From Rana temporaria (taxonomy: Eukaryota > Chordata > Amphibia > Anura > Ranidae): DNA of 64,000 nt. This document shows, piece after piece, positions 11,940 through 23,355 of this stretch. The notes under the pieces were generated by a model. The model made no database searches. It was not told the origin of the DNA and saw only the letters and a list, made by a program, of their open reading frames with translations. Position 1 is the first letter of the stretch. Each line of letters starts with the position of its first letter. A program made the position numbers and the translations under genes. The stretch spans positions 50,316,511 to 50,380,510 of the forward strand of contig NC_053494.1 in NCBI RefSeq assembly GCF_905171775.1, in the 5' to 3' direction.

Positions 11940-12475
11940 TTCATGACACCCCCTTTGACAAGGGGACCCCGATATCCCGCCCCCCTATGTGAATTGGTAA
12001 TGGGTACATTGTACCCCTACCATTTCACAAAAACGTGTCAAAAATAGTAAAAAAAGACAGAACACACTTCGGGACAACTTTATTAAAAAAAAATGTCCAA
12101 CGATGTCCGATCATCTTCTATTCCGCTGCCCGACCCGGAAAAAAAGACAAACATCCATGGGAGGCTCCCGCTGACTGACGCTTCTCACGCTTTGACAGCT
12201 GTTATATAGCTAAGGGCGGGGCCACCTGGTGACATAAACAGGTGACCCCACCCCCCGCTGACGCCACAGGGGTTTCCTTAATATCCATACCAGACCTGAA
12301 GGGCCTGGTATGGATTTTGGGGGGACCCCCACGGAATTTATTTTTCATTTTGGTCGAGGATCCCCTTAATATTCATACAAGACCCAAAGGGCCTGGTAAT
12401 GGACTGGGGGAGGAACCCATGCTGTTTTTTTCAATGACTTATCTGTATTGCTGAGACCCGACAATTCATTACAGC
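11940..12475. repeat. Hairpin-rich dispersed repeat
   Basis: It contains GGTAATGGGTACATTGTACC with CTACCATTTCACA, and CCATACCAGACCTGAAGGGC with CTGGTATGG. The same words occur at about 25390-25880 and 63440-63840, marking three copies of one family. No coding sequence. Confidence 0.6.
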
Positions 12476-12890
12476 CGCGATCAGTTTTAAATTACTTTTT
12501 TTCCTTTAGAAATGTCATTTTGCTGCGGGACTGTTCTAAGCACTGGAAAATGTGCCACTTTACAGGCATACTATAGATACCCCCCAGGCATGAAATTAAA
12601 AAGGAATATTAAATTTTTATTGATTCACTTTAAGCATTATTAAAATCACTGTTCCCGAAATAACTTCAGTTATTAAAACTTTTTTTGCATTGATCCCCTG
12701 GGGCAGGACCCAGGTCCCCAAACCCTTTTTATGACAACAAAATGTATATAAGCCTTTAAAATTAGCACAGATTTTTCAGGTTCATGTCCCATAGACTTTA
12801 ACGGTGTTCGCGTGTTCGAACAAATTTTTTGCCTGTTCGCATGTTCTGCTGCGAACCGAACCAGGGGGTGTTCGGCTCATCCCAAGGGGA
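12476..12890. repeat. Copy of the TAGGGATGAGC-type dispersed repeat
   Basis: It contains TTAAGCATTATTAAAATCAC, CCTGGGGCAGGACCCAGG, TTTAAAATTAGCAC and GAACCGAACCAGGGGGTGTT and ends at GGCTCATCCC. The same string of words recurs inverted at 22898-23200 and in the flanks of the Penelope-like element (33880-34050 and 36680-36967). Confidence 0.7.
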
Positions 12891-13806
12891 GACAGGAAGA
12901 AAGGCAGTCTGTCCTCACACCACAGTGGAGATTAGAATCTTCCCTCCCGGACTTATTTATGTCACCTGCTTTCTGTAAAAGGAGTGATGATGTCCCCCCA
13001 AAGGAAAACAGTGCACCCCGGGCAGCTGCTTTCATGAATGACTGTCTATCTGCTTTATTTTGTATTTTATTTTATAGCTGCTTAGAATTTAACTTTAAGC
13101 CAGTGATTCACGTTAACATAAAAGAATCAGCAATAGCCGTATTTCTCTGGTATGTGTCTGGTGTACTTTAAATCACGGAAATCCTCTATATCAATGTACA
13201 CTAAATCCTTTGTTGGAATCAGAATATTTATAGATACTAACATTGGCATAGTGATGTGAATGATATAAATTAGATTGACAGACTTAGTCCATATATTGAT
13301 ATAACTATTGTTCTAGAAGAGACAAATTAATGATTCAAACTGGAAATTGATCTTCTTGGTTTAGTTTAGATTAAGAGTCTGATATGTATGTAATCATGTT
13401 ATTTATGGCACAGGCACAAGGCCTCATCTCATGTCTCCTATCAGAATATTTTAGTTATTTAAATCTATGATGGATGAAGAGTACAAGGTATAGTGGGATA
13501 TGAGATTCCAAAGTCAATAGAAAATTAAGGTGATTATGTAGGAATGGCTACACAGATCCCTACACCAAAGTCAAGTTTATCAGCCTATAGCTGCAGCACA
13601 ATCCTCTTTGAGCCACACTGATTTTGTTTTATGTGGGGATCTGTGAAAGCTTTGTGTCTTCATTCATACATTGTGTATGTTAACTGATTTAGTAAGAAAT
13701 TATTGAAGAAAAAAAAAAAACCAGAAGACTAGCAAATAAATTTGTTATGCCCTGCATACAGTATAATTAGGCAACCATGGAGACCTTTACATTACTTTTT
13801 CACACT
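12891..13806. other. No gene seen
   Basis: The sequence is AT-rich with no recognisable element ends or coding signal. The 119-residue open frame crossing the left part runs through the preceding repeat. Confidence 0.5.
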
Positions 13807-14107
13807 AAAGGCAGTCCTGAGTTATGAACATCCGAGTTGCGAGGACTCCTACTTACGAACGGCGTGACATCACTACCAGCCACTTTCGCTCCACACTGGT
13901 CCCGAGCAGCCATCTTGCAGAGCCAGAACACCCCCACAGTGCAGTACTGCATGGCCACAACTGCAAACATAGAAGTGCCCGGAACATCCCACACCACTGC
14001 ACAGGTTGGAGTTATACATAAAAATGAACAGTTTCAACATACAAACAAATTTGATTTAAGAACAAACCCACAGTCCCTATCTTGTTCATAACCCGGGGAC
14101 CACCTGT
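13807..14107. mobile_element. Short Tc1/mariner-type MITE
   Basis: The left end carries GGCAGTCCTGAGTTATGAAC and the right end GTTCATAACCCGGGGACCAC followed by CTGTA. These are imperfect inverted repeats. The element is about 300 bp and non-coding, with a probable TA target at the right end. Confidence 0.6.
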
Positions 14108-14454
14108 ATATTTATTGAACTGCATTGAGCTTCATAGATCAATAGGGGCTCAATGCAAGGGCACATATAGTAGAAAACAATTGTTTTCCTTGAGTCCTGT
14201 TCATACCATAGAGGAGTGGCATAGTGTCCTGCATAAAAATGCAACATGTATCCTTGCCTGTAACTCAGGTCACCATATGTCACCACACCGCAGTACATTG
14301 ACTTGAATGAAGTGTAATTTTGTGACACAAAAATGTAAAAGAAAAAAAAAATAAACAGAACAGAGTTGTAACAATCCTTCTAAATTCTGCATGCAAAAGC
14401 AAAAAAATAAATAAATCAGAAAGCAGAAGTGATTGGTTCCACCACTTATTCATA

Positions 14455-14537
14455 TCCACATTTTTTTACTGACAACCTGAAAAATGTATGGACTGTTGTC
14501 TTTTTTTCAACTTTATCTACTATGTAACTATGTAACC
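14455..14537 (+). repeat. LINE 3' tail fragment
   Basis: It has TATGGACTGTTGTC, a T-run, CAACTTTATC and TATGTAACTATGTAACC, the same tail type as the LINE ending at about 2505. It is too short to carry coding sequence. Confidence 0.6.
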
Positions 14538-15239
14538 AATATTTAAACAGTATATGAACACATAAAAATATGGAAACACTTCCGATACCCGCATCAAGTA
14601 ATTTGCCTGGTTTAAACTTAGTGAGTCAAAACAGCATGACAAATTATCAGCCCCTAATATTTACAGACAATTGTAAAAAATCACAGATTTTTACAAACTG
14701 TCTGTAATTTACTGACGGTTGGCAACCCTGCTAAAATCATAGCTACTAAAAGCAGAGGGAATAGACTTGTCTATCTGTCAGCTTGTGTCTTGAAGTAACA
14801 TTGCTTTGCTGCCCCCAGGCCTGCTGCAAGTATTCTATCAATTGTATGGCCTTAATTCCTGTTTCCCTTGCTGCATGCATTGGTTCCTTCTGCCAGATCA
14901 TATGTCCCATGGTCAGTGTCGGGACAAGATCATCTAGCGCCCAGGGCAAAGATGATAAACGTTCCTCTCTTTTTCCCAAAAGTTATGAGCAGCGGCGGCC
15001 AGTCCAGCCCGGCCCCTTATCTACATTCAGGACGCTAAAAGTATGGATTCCAATGGCAGTTTTTTTTTTTTTTTTTTTAAGCCCGTGATTAGAGCCAGGG
15101 GCTCTAAATGGCTTAAAAATAAAGGTGGGCTCGGAGTGCAGAACACTGCGCGCTGAACCCACCCAGTTGTGTGACAATAGCTAATTAATATTCCCTATTG
15201 TCTTCCTGTTTCTCCTCCTGGTCAACCTCAGCTCATACT
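14538..15239. other. Mixed repeat-derived sequence, no gene
   Basis: It includes a run of 19 T at 15061-15079 and the phrase TCTAGCGCCCAGGGCA (14933-14948), whose core AGCGCCCAGGGCA recurs at 32105-32117. I could not define element ends. Confidence 0.4.
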
Positions 15240-15592
15240 TTAACATGGCAAGTCTAAATATAAGCCACGAAATAGCAGCCGTAACTTTACGCTGGGAAAA
15301 GCCGACTAGCGACGATGTAAGAGAATGCAACGAACGCGCGTACCTTCGTGGATCGCCGTAAACAGCTAATTAGCATACCCGACGCGGAAAACGACGCAAA
15401 CTCCACCCAGCGAGCGCCGAAGTATTACACCTACAAACCGAAGGTGTACGAAGCCGTACGCCTGTCGGATCAAAGGCAGAAGCCGTTGTATCTTGGTTTG
15501 AGAATTCAAACTAAAGATACGACGCAGCAAATTTGAAAATACGCCAGAGTATCAGTAGATACGCCGGCGTATTTCTACTGTGAATATGGCCC
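15240..15592. mobile_element. Truncated Harbinger MITE (copy C)
   Basis: The right end is GTGAATATGGCCCA, preceded by AGATACGCCGGCGTAT. Upstream words (TTCGTGGATCGCCGTA, AGCTAATTAGCATA) match the interior of copies D and E. No left terminus was found. Confidence 0.65.
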
Positions 15593-16403
15593 AAAATATA
15601 TAAGCAAATATATATAAGCAAAGTAAACACACCTAACTGCACCCCAGGATCCTGGACCCTCAAGAATCAAAGCAAACTGCTAAACCTAATAATGTTTACT
15701 TTAAAAACATGCAAATGCAATTAAAGTAAAAATAACTTTTGGTAGTTTAAAAGTATATTTATATATATAGATCAGGCTATAAACTCCAAGAACCCCAGAG
15801 ACACTTAAAGCTGAACTCCAGGGAAACAACTGAATACATGGATGAAATGTACAAATATATAAGCTGTTTTATCTTACAAAGTATTCATATTTCTGTTTAT
15901 CTGGTCCTGAGACTTACACAGCTCTTTCACACAACACAGTCCTACTGGAGGGGCAGTTGGGGGACACAATCTTTCCCTGCTGCAGATTTAATTTCACTCA
16001 CTCACAGCCTTGGATAAATAGTGAACGTAAAAGCAGCACTCTCCTTGTGAAGCTGGCCATATATAATAACAGTATGGATGTTAATGCCTGCTATTGAATT
16101 CTTACAGCCGGCACTCATGGCTGTCTGAATACTTAAACAGTGTCTGCAGCCAATCAGGTGCAAATATTATTTAGCCTGAATTCTTCAACAAAAGTCAAAT
16201 GGAAAAATTACCTTTTGTCAAGTTGGGTGGTGGCCACATGTGTAATACATTTTGGCTAATACATCAATGTATGAGCATCTTTGTTCTCACCTCCAATAAG
16301 TATGCTATTTGTAGTTTGGATCACTATACTGCTTCACGTTTCCAATTCTCTGAGGTCTTTTGTACCATTGACTGCAATAGGCTGATACCAATTCAAATAC
16401 AGG
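15593..16403. other. No gene seen
   Basis: AT-rich unassigned sequence with no clear element ends. Confidence 0.5.
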
Positions 16404-17653
16404 TACAGTAAAACCTTGGATTGTGAGCATAATTCATTCTGGAAGCATGCTTGCAATCCAAAGCACTCGTATATCAAAGCAAATTTCCCCATAAGAAATA
16501 ATGGAAACTCAGATGATTCATTCCACAACCATTTATTCATAGGTATTTTAGTTTATAGTCCATATAAAAAGATTATAGCAATGTTGTGTAACCATAAAAT
16601 GTTCATCCACAAATGGAAGCCTGCACAAGGGGATTAGAAGCAAAATCTATCAGAAGCTACAGAGTATAAAAGAGAAGAGAGACGCCTCTAAGGCCCCGTA
16701 CAGATGAGCGGACAGTCCGATGCAAACGGTCCGCCGGACCGTTTTCATCGGACATGTCCGCTGGGAGATTTCGGTCTGATGGCTGTACACACCATCAAAC
16801 CGAAATCCGTGCGGACAGAGAACCCGGTGACGTAGACGACACCGATGTTCTCTATCGCACGAGTTCAATGCTTCCACGCAATGCGTCAAATCAATTCGAC
16901 GCATGCGCAGGATTTCTGTCCGCTGGTTAGACGTACTAACCAGCGTACACCCGTACACACCATCACTTTATGTGATGAAAAAAAATGACGTTTTTAAAAA
17001 CGTCACTTTAATTGACCGTGTGTGGGGGAAAACGTCGTTTTATGTCTTCTAAAAAACGACCAAAAAAAATTGAAGCATGCTTCAATTTTATGTGTCGTTT
17101 TTCAAAACGTCAACTTTTACTTCACAGAAATTGACCGTGTGTAGCAAAAAACGTCGTTTAAAACAACGTTTTTTCACCCGCGCATGCCCAGAAGCTACTT
17201 ATGAAGCGAGCTTCAATGGAAAAACGTGGTGGAGCGTAACCTCGCTTTGCTAGAACATTGTGAGAAAAACGATGGTGTGTAGGCAACTTCGTCTTTGAAA
17301 ATTGAAGTTTCAAAAACGTCATTTTTTACTTCACAGAAAATTTCGTTTTTTTTCATCACATAAAGTGATGGTGTGTACGAGGCATAAGTGTAGCAATGTG
17401 GTTACATTTGATTAAGGTACAACAGTTAGCAACTCACATGGTTAATAAATAAAAGAGGCACATCTAAGTATGCAGGGATCCGGTGTAAAGCGGTCCACAT
17501 AGACCTCTCTTCTCTTTTATACTCAGTTGTGACATGACGCTACTCTTATATCAAGACATTGCTTGTATATCAAGCGAAAATGTATTTAAAAATGTTGCTT
17601 GCCTTGCAAAACGCTCTCAAATCAAGTTACTCTCAAACCAAGGTTTTACTGTA
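16404..17653. mobile_element. Mariner-type MITE, TACAGTAAAACCTTGG termini
   Basis: The left end TACAGTAAAACCTTGGATTG and right end CAAACCAAGGTTTTACTGTA are inverted and include the TA target dinucleotide. Short inverted matches continue inward (TATAAAAGAGAAGAGAG at 16666 against CTCTCTTCTCTTTTATA at 17503). The element is interrupted by the chimeric MITE at 16692-17383. A related fragment lies at 7110-7306. Confidence 0.85.
16692..17383. mobile_element. Chimeric hairpin-chain MITE (two units fused)
   Basis: The first unit begins GGCCCCGTACAGATGAGCGG after TAA and resembles the element at 6598 up to about 16950. A second unit follows with its own inverted ends: GTACACACCATCACTTTATG at about 16951 and CATAAAGTGATGGTGTGTAC at 17359-17378. 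Its interior carries repeated AACGTC palindromes. TAA follows at 17385. The first unit's own right end is absent, so either one unit replaced the end of the other or the second was inserted and the remainder was lost. Confidence 0.75.
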
Positions 17654-18861
17654 CTTACAACACTTGTATTTAAAAAATTACATTTAATAATATACTAATA
17701 ATTGCAGAGCTGCATGTATTTGTGCCTTTTATATTTGTCTGGAATTCACCTTTATATATACATATTTATATCCATGTGAAGTATTCTTCTGGCGCTTTGC
17801 CTTAGGTCGAAAAGGAAATTGGTTAACCTAACTGTCTCTACTTGTACTGTACTTACAATGTCAACCACACAGCCCTTAAAAAAAAGGCTACACACAAGTT
17901 GTCAAAATAAGCAACTACTGAGCAAAGTATGCATAAAAATAATAATAAATAAGAATTGAATCACAGGAAGATCTCAAGTTACCTTGGACCTCTTAGCCCT
18001 TCTATAGCAGTTGTACCAAGAATTCCATTGTAGAATAAACATAAGAAAACTATCTACTGTATAGGAATTCCCCAGCCTGTTTCTCAAGTAATTTCTGACA
18101 ATTATCCAGTCACCTTCCTGAATATGGGACACAGTTGAAAGGCATCCTTAGGGACTTGTGAACGTAGACCAAAATAGAGCCATCAAAAGACAGGACGAAG
18201 ATGAGCATGATGCATTTAAAAGCTGTCTTCCTGTTTTTCATGGAAAACATTGACCATTCTAAAGATAGAGAACAGATTTTAGATATTCCAAGGCTGTCAT
18301 TGTTTTGGAGGACACCCGGAAGGAGAAAAAACTTAATGAAGACCCTCATTTAGGCTCGCATATGGTGTAGGCGGAGAATGAATATCACACAAAATTTTAC
18401 TTTTTTAACAAATTACCCTGTGCGTTCTTTGAATGCATTATCATAAATGGAAAAGCAAGCAATCCAACCGATTGGTTTTATAATTGCTTACTGCCACAGT
18501 GACACCACCCAGATGTCATTTTATAGAATAGAATACATTCGGAAGAGATAAAGCTCCATATGTTTAACGGGTACATTCTAAGCAATTTATGCTAATTAGG
18601 AAGCCAAGCTATTTAATACTTCTCAATACTAATTTGTAAATTATTGATATGCCCTACATGTGTCCTTCTACTTTTGAAGTTTACAACAAAACTTTTTTAC
18701 TTGCTGGTTGGCTAATGATTTCAGTGTGAATTCTGGTCACGGTATAGTTAGAATATTTTAATAGTCTACTGGCTTATATGAGATTTAGTGTAGCAAGGGA
18801 ATGTTGGCCCCTCTGTCACCTGCAGTGCATACTTCCCTAGGTGCAGTTTTTCAAAGACCTA
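17654..18861. other. No gene seen
   Basis: AT-rich, without element termini or coding signal. Confidence 0.5.
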
Positions 18862-19586
18862 GGGCCAGATTCACGTAGAATTGCCCTACGCTGCGGCGGC
18901 GTAACGTATTACATTTACGTTACACCGCCGCAAGTTTTCAGCGTAAGTGCTTGATTCACAAAGCACTTGCCTATAAACTTGCGGCGGCGTAGCGTAAATC
19001 CGCCCGGCGCAAGCCCGCCTAATTCAAATATGGCGGGGACCATTTAAATTAGGCGCGTTCCCGCGCCGAACGTACTACGCATGCTCCGTCCCTAAAATTT
19101 CCCGACGTGCATTGCGCTAAATGACGTCGCAAGGACGTCATTGGTTTCAACGTTAACGTAAATGGCGTCCAGCGCCATTCACGGATGACTTACGCAAATG
19201 ACGTGAAATTTTAAAATTTCGACGCGGGAACGACGGCCATACTTAACATTGGCTAGACCACCTAGAGGGCAGGTTTAGTTTTATGCCGCGTATCTCTACG
19301 GAAACTACGTAAATTTACAGCAACGGGCAAAGCGTACGTTCGTGAATCGACGTAACTAGTCATTTGCATATTCTACGCCGACCGCAATGGAATCGCTACC
19401 TAGCTGCCGGCCTAGAATTGCAGCCTGAGATCCGACGGTGTAAGTCACTTACACCTGTCGGATCTTAGGGCTATCTATACGTAACCTGATTCTATGAATC
19501 AGGTGCATAGTTACGACAATCGTATCTCAGAGATACGACGGCGTATCAGGAGATACGCCGTCGTATCTCTTTTATGAATCTGGCCC
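18862..19586. mobile_element. Harbinger MITE (copy D)
   Basis: It begins GGGCCAGATTCAC and ends TGAATCTGGCCC, with CTA on both sides (18859-18861, 19587-19589), the same 3-bp duplication as the autonomous element at 40548. The interior (GGCGTAACG, GCGGGAACGACGGCCATACT, GAGATACGCCGTCGTATCTC) is collinear with copies E and, inverted, F. It encodes nothing. Confidence 0.9.
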
Positions 19587-19875
19587 CTAGTCTTTACCAT
19601 GACCCCTCCCCCCCACCCCCAGTTTGGGAGTTACAGCTTGATCCTCACCAGTCATAGTAATGAAGAGAATGAAGCAAAATTAGAACTGTAATAAACTGAA
19701 TAAGGTTTGGTGTTATAAAAAAAATATTCAAAGAGAATAATCTGCGCTGGAGTAAAAATAAACCATGAAAAACAGATAAAGCCGCCAACATTCAATTTGA
19801 GGTTCCAAATTTAGAAAAACATTAAAATATAAAGTGCAGAGTTATATCAACCTCCACATATATTATAATTGCATG

Positions 19876-21478
19876 TACAGGTGATACTCAAAACATTTGA
19901 ATATCGTGCAAAAGTTCATTTATTTTACTAGTGCAACTTAAAAGGTGAAACGTATATATGAGATAGACTCATTACATGCAAAGCAAGATAGTTCAAGCCG
20001 TGATTTGTCATAATTGTGTCGATTATGGCTTACAGCTCATGAATACCCCAAATCCACAATCTCACAAAATTAGAATATTACATGCAATAAGTAAAACAAG
20101 GATTGTACATAGAACAATATTGGACCTCTGAAAGGTATAAAAAGCATACATATGTACTCAGTAGTTGGTTTGGGCCCCTTTTGCAGCAATTACTGCCTCA
20201 ATTCGGTGTGGCATGGAAGCAATCAGCCTGTGGCACTGCTGAGGTGTTATGAAAGACCAGGATGCTTCAATAGCGGCCTTCAGCTCTTCTGCATTGTTCA
20301 GTCTCATGTCTCTCATCTTTCTCTTGGCAATGCCCCATAGATTCTCTATGGGGTTCAGGTCCGGCGAGTTTGCTGGCCAATCAAGCACAGTAATCCCACG
20401 GTCATTGAACCAGGTTTTGGTGCTTTTGGTAGTGTGGGCAGGTGCCAAGTCCTGCTGGAAAATGAAGTCAGCATCCCCATAGAGCTTGTCTGCGGAAGGA
20501 AGCATGAAGTGCTCCAAAATATCCTGGTAGACGGCTGCTGTGACCCTGTACTTAATGAAGCACAGTGGACCAATACCAGCAGATGACATGGCTTCCCAAA
20601 TCAACGCAGACTGTGGAAACTTCACACTGGACTTCAAGCATCTTGCAGTGTGTGCCTCTCCATTCTTCCTCCATACTCCGGGTCCTTGGTTTCCAAATGA
20701 GATGCAAAATGTTCTCTCATCAGAAAAGAGGACTTTGGACCACTGAGCAACAGACCAGGTCTGTTTTTCTTTAGCCCAGGTAAGACGCTTCTGACGTTGT
20801 TCGTTGTTCAGGAGTGGCTTGACAAGAGGAATTAGAAATTTGAAGCCCATGTCCAGGATCCGTCTGTGTGTGGTGGCTCTTGATACAATGACTCCAGCCT
20901 CAGTCCACTCCTTGTGAAAGTCCCCAACACTTTTGAATGGCATTTTCCTGACAATCCTCTCCAGGCTGTGGTCATCCCTGCTGCTTGTGCACCTTTTTCT
21001 TCCACACTTTTCCCTTCCACATAACTTTCTATTAATGTGCTTTAAAACGGCATTTTGGGAACATCCAACTTCTTTTGCAATTACCCTTTGAGGCTTTCCC
21101 TCCTTATGGAGGGTGTCAATGATGGTTTTCTGCACAACTGTCAGACCAGCAGTCTTTCCCATGATTGTGATTCCTACTGAACCAGACTGAGAGACAATTT
21201 AAAGGCTCAGGAGCCCTTTGCAGGTGTTATGGCTTAATTAGCTGATTAGAGTGGGACACTTTGAGCCTAGACTATTGCACCTTTTCACAACATTCAAATT
21301 TTCTGAGATTGTGGATTTGGGGTTTTCATGAGCTGTAAACCATAATCATCAATCAATTATGACAATCTTGCTTTGCATGTAATGAGTATATCTCATATAT
21401 TCGTTTCACCTTTTTAGTTGCATTAGTGAAATAAATGAACTTTTGCACAATATTCAAATTTTTCGAGTATCACCTGCA
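19876..21478 (-). mobile_element. Tc1 element, full length with long inverted repeats
   Basis: The ends CAGGTGATACTC (19879-19890) and GAGTATCACCTG (21465-21476) are inverted. The inverted repeats extend about 200 bp inward, as shown by TGCAAAAGTTCATTTA against TAAATGAACTTTTGCA and ATTGTGGATTTGGGG against its complement at about 20050. A TA lies at the left edge; at the right the expected TA is displaced by two bases. The element carries one intact transposase gene and sits in unassigned AT-rich sequence. Confidence 0.9.
20158..21162 (-). CDS. Tc1 transposase (DD34E), intact
   Basis: This 334-residue protein would bind the element's inverted repeats and cut and paste it. The N-terminal half is a paired-like helix-turn-helix region (MGKTAGLTVVQKTIIDTLHK; GCSQNAVLKHI) with a basic GRKR hook at about 54-57. 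The catalytic domain has D148 in VLFSDERTF, D238 in IFQQDLAPAHT and E273 in SPDLNPIENLWG. The last two are separated by 34 residues, the DD34E signature. Length matches the family norm of about 340 and no stop or frameshift is present. The start is the first Met of the conserved MGKT opening, a usual Tc1 start. With its inverted repeats preserved the copy could be autonomous; activity is inference. Confidence 0.95.
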   Translation of the reverse strand: MGKTAGLTVVQKTIIDTLHKEGKPQRVIAKEVGCSQNAVLKHINRKLCGREKCGRKRCTSSRDDHSLERIVRKMPFKSVGDFHKEWTEAGVIVSRATTHRRILDMGFKFLIPLVKPLLNNEQRQKRLTWAKEKQTWSVAQWSKVLFSDERTFCISFGNQGPGVWRKNGEAHTARCLKSSVKFPQSALIWEAMSSAGIGPLCFIKYRVTAAVYQDILEHFMLPSADKLYGDADFIFQQDLAPAHTTKSTKTWFNDRGITVLDWPANSPDLNPIENLWGIAKRKMRDMRLNNAEELKAAIEASWSFITPQQCHRLIASMPHRIEAVIAAKGAQTNY

Positions 21479-21479
21479 T

Positions 21480-22500
21480 ACAGATATTACCATACATAAA
21501 GTGCAAATTGTGCAGCAATTAGAATTAATATATACATCTATTCATAAATGAATCAAATATACAGAAAGTGCTACAAAGTGACCTTACCATCCATATAAAA
21601 CCACATAGCGATCTGTGGTTAAATGCGGAGATGCAATAAAGTTCCAAAACAACAGTCCAAACGTTTTTTTTTTTTTTAAATGTAGAGAAACATCCTCTTT
21701 ACGGGGTCATAATGACACCACACATGTGTTTTACACCTCCACATGCATAAAATAAGACCACAAGCCTCCTACCAGATACTGTGAACCATTAAGAGTTAAA
21801 TAGTCAGTAGCACTTCATAACTAAATGCCTCTGATACAGTAGTACTCAGAGCCACAATCACATTCACCCAGGACCAATGTTACTGGCAACCAACAAAGGT
21901 ATAATAGGTGCAGACCATAGTGTAGTATTTTTAAAATTCACATTTAAAAATGTAATGCACTTACAGGCCAAATCCTTGAGTGAACAGAGAAAAGTTCAGG
22001 TTTCCTGGTGTTCGTCAAACACTTGAAAAAATCCACAAACTCCAAACATACAGTAGCTCCTAAATCCCATTTCTAAGGGAACCAACTCTTGTCATTTTTC
22101 TAGCGTTTTTCAAGGCCAATTTGCAAGCCTTTGGTAAAAATAGAAAGTTAAAAAGTGCTACGCTCATGTACATTAATATACAGTAAATTATTTAGAAAGT
22201 GACATATATTGATTATCCAAATGGTGTATCATACAATCCTATCCAGATTGGACCATTCCCTTATGTATATAAATTATAATCCATACGTGACATCAAAAAT
22301 TTAGAATTAAAATGTTCATAAATATAAAAAGGCCAAAGTGTATCAAACTTCCATATTGATGTGTAAGCCGTCACCAGTATATAGGTTCAAATGTGCTTAC
22401 CCGATAGCGTGCACTTAATGTTATTAACATAGTCAGATGGGTATCAGGAGACTAAGCTCTCCCATACTTTAAAACTGTGTAGCAGATCCAGCATCAGTTT
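21480..22500. other. AT-rich flank, no gene
   Basis: The sequence resembles the AT-rich flank left of the Tc1 element (19680-19875), so the Tc1 copy probably split one older element. I could not identify it with confidence; the inverted pair at 22501 suggests a Penelope-like relative. Confidence 0.35.
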
Positions 22501-22893
22501 CCACATCAGGCTCGGTAAACTTCTCCCTCAGTAGGTCAATTGTCATAGAAGCAAAAAGAATCTCCACATAGTGTAAAACCATTTATATTGAATATATTAA
22601 AAGAATATTGAACTTATATCCAACAGGAAGAAAACAGGCATGTTTCGTCTGATAAGACATCATCTGTAGACATACTCCAGGTGATGTCTTATCAGACGAA
22701 ACATGTTGAGTTGATGTTCATCTAACAACAGCATTGGATCACTATGACTATTGGATTTTATAATGACATGCCTGTTTTCTTCCTGTATGTGCAATATTAT
22801 TTTAATATATATGGTTTTACACTATGTGGAGATTAGTTTTGATTCCCTGACAATTGACCTACTGAGTGAGAAGTTTACCGTGACTGGTGTGGG
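22501..22893. repeat. Inverted-repeat pair with hammerhead-like core
   Basis: Left arm about 22501-22672 and right arm about 22677-22893 are inverted copies: GGTAAACTTCTC..CTCAGTAGGTCAATTGTC against the right-arm complement, CTCCACATAGTGTAAAACCAT, and AACAGGCATGTTTCGTCTGA. The arms meet almost head to head near 22674. Each carries GTCTTATCAGAC followed by GAAAC, the same layout as in the Penelope-like arms at 34339 and 36361. The arms differ by some indels. Confidence 0.75.
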
Positions 22894-22897
22894 AACT

Positions 22898-23355
22898 AGG
22901 GATGAGCTGAACACCCCCCCCGTTCGGTTCGCACCAGAACCTTCGAACGGACCGAACGTTCGCGCGAACATTTAAAACCCCATTGACTTCAATGGGACTC
23001 AAATGTTCGAATTCAAAAGTGCTCATTTTAAAGCTCAATATGCAAGTTATTGTCGGAAAACATCTTTGAGAACCCGGGTCTTGCCCCAGGGAACATGTAT
23101 CAATGAAAAAAAAAGTTTTAAAAACGGTCGTTTTTTCTGGACCAGCGATTTTAATGATGCTTAAAGTGAAAAAAATAAATGAAAAATTCCTTTAAATATC
23201 GTACCTGCTGGGTGTCTATAGTAGTGGCAGGTGTTTAGAACTGTCCCTGGACAAAATGAGATTACTGTAAGAAAAAAGTAATTTAAGACTGCTTGCGGCT
23301 TTAATGTAATGTCTGGTCCCTGCAATATCGATGAAAATCACTGAGAAAAATAGCA
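22898..23355. repeat. TAGGGATGAGC-type dispersed repeat, left part
   Basis: It begins TAGGGATGAGCTGAACACCC and continues with GTTCGGTTCGCACC, palindromic TTCGAACGGACCGAACGTTC, TTGCCCCAGGGAACATGT and TTAATGATGCTTAAAGTGAA. It is the inverted form of 12476-12890. TAGGG termini suit a hAT-type MITE, but I could not define the second end because the tandem array follows. Confidence 0.65.
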
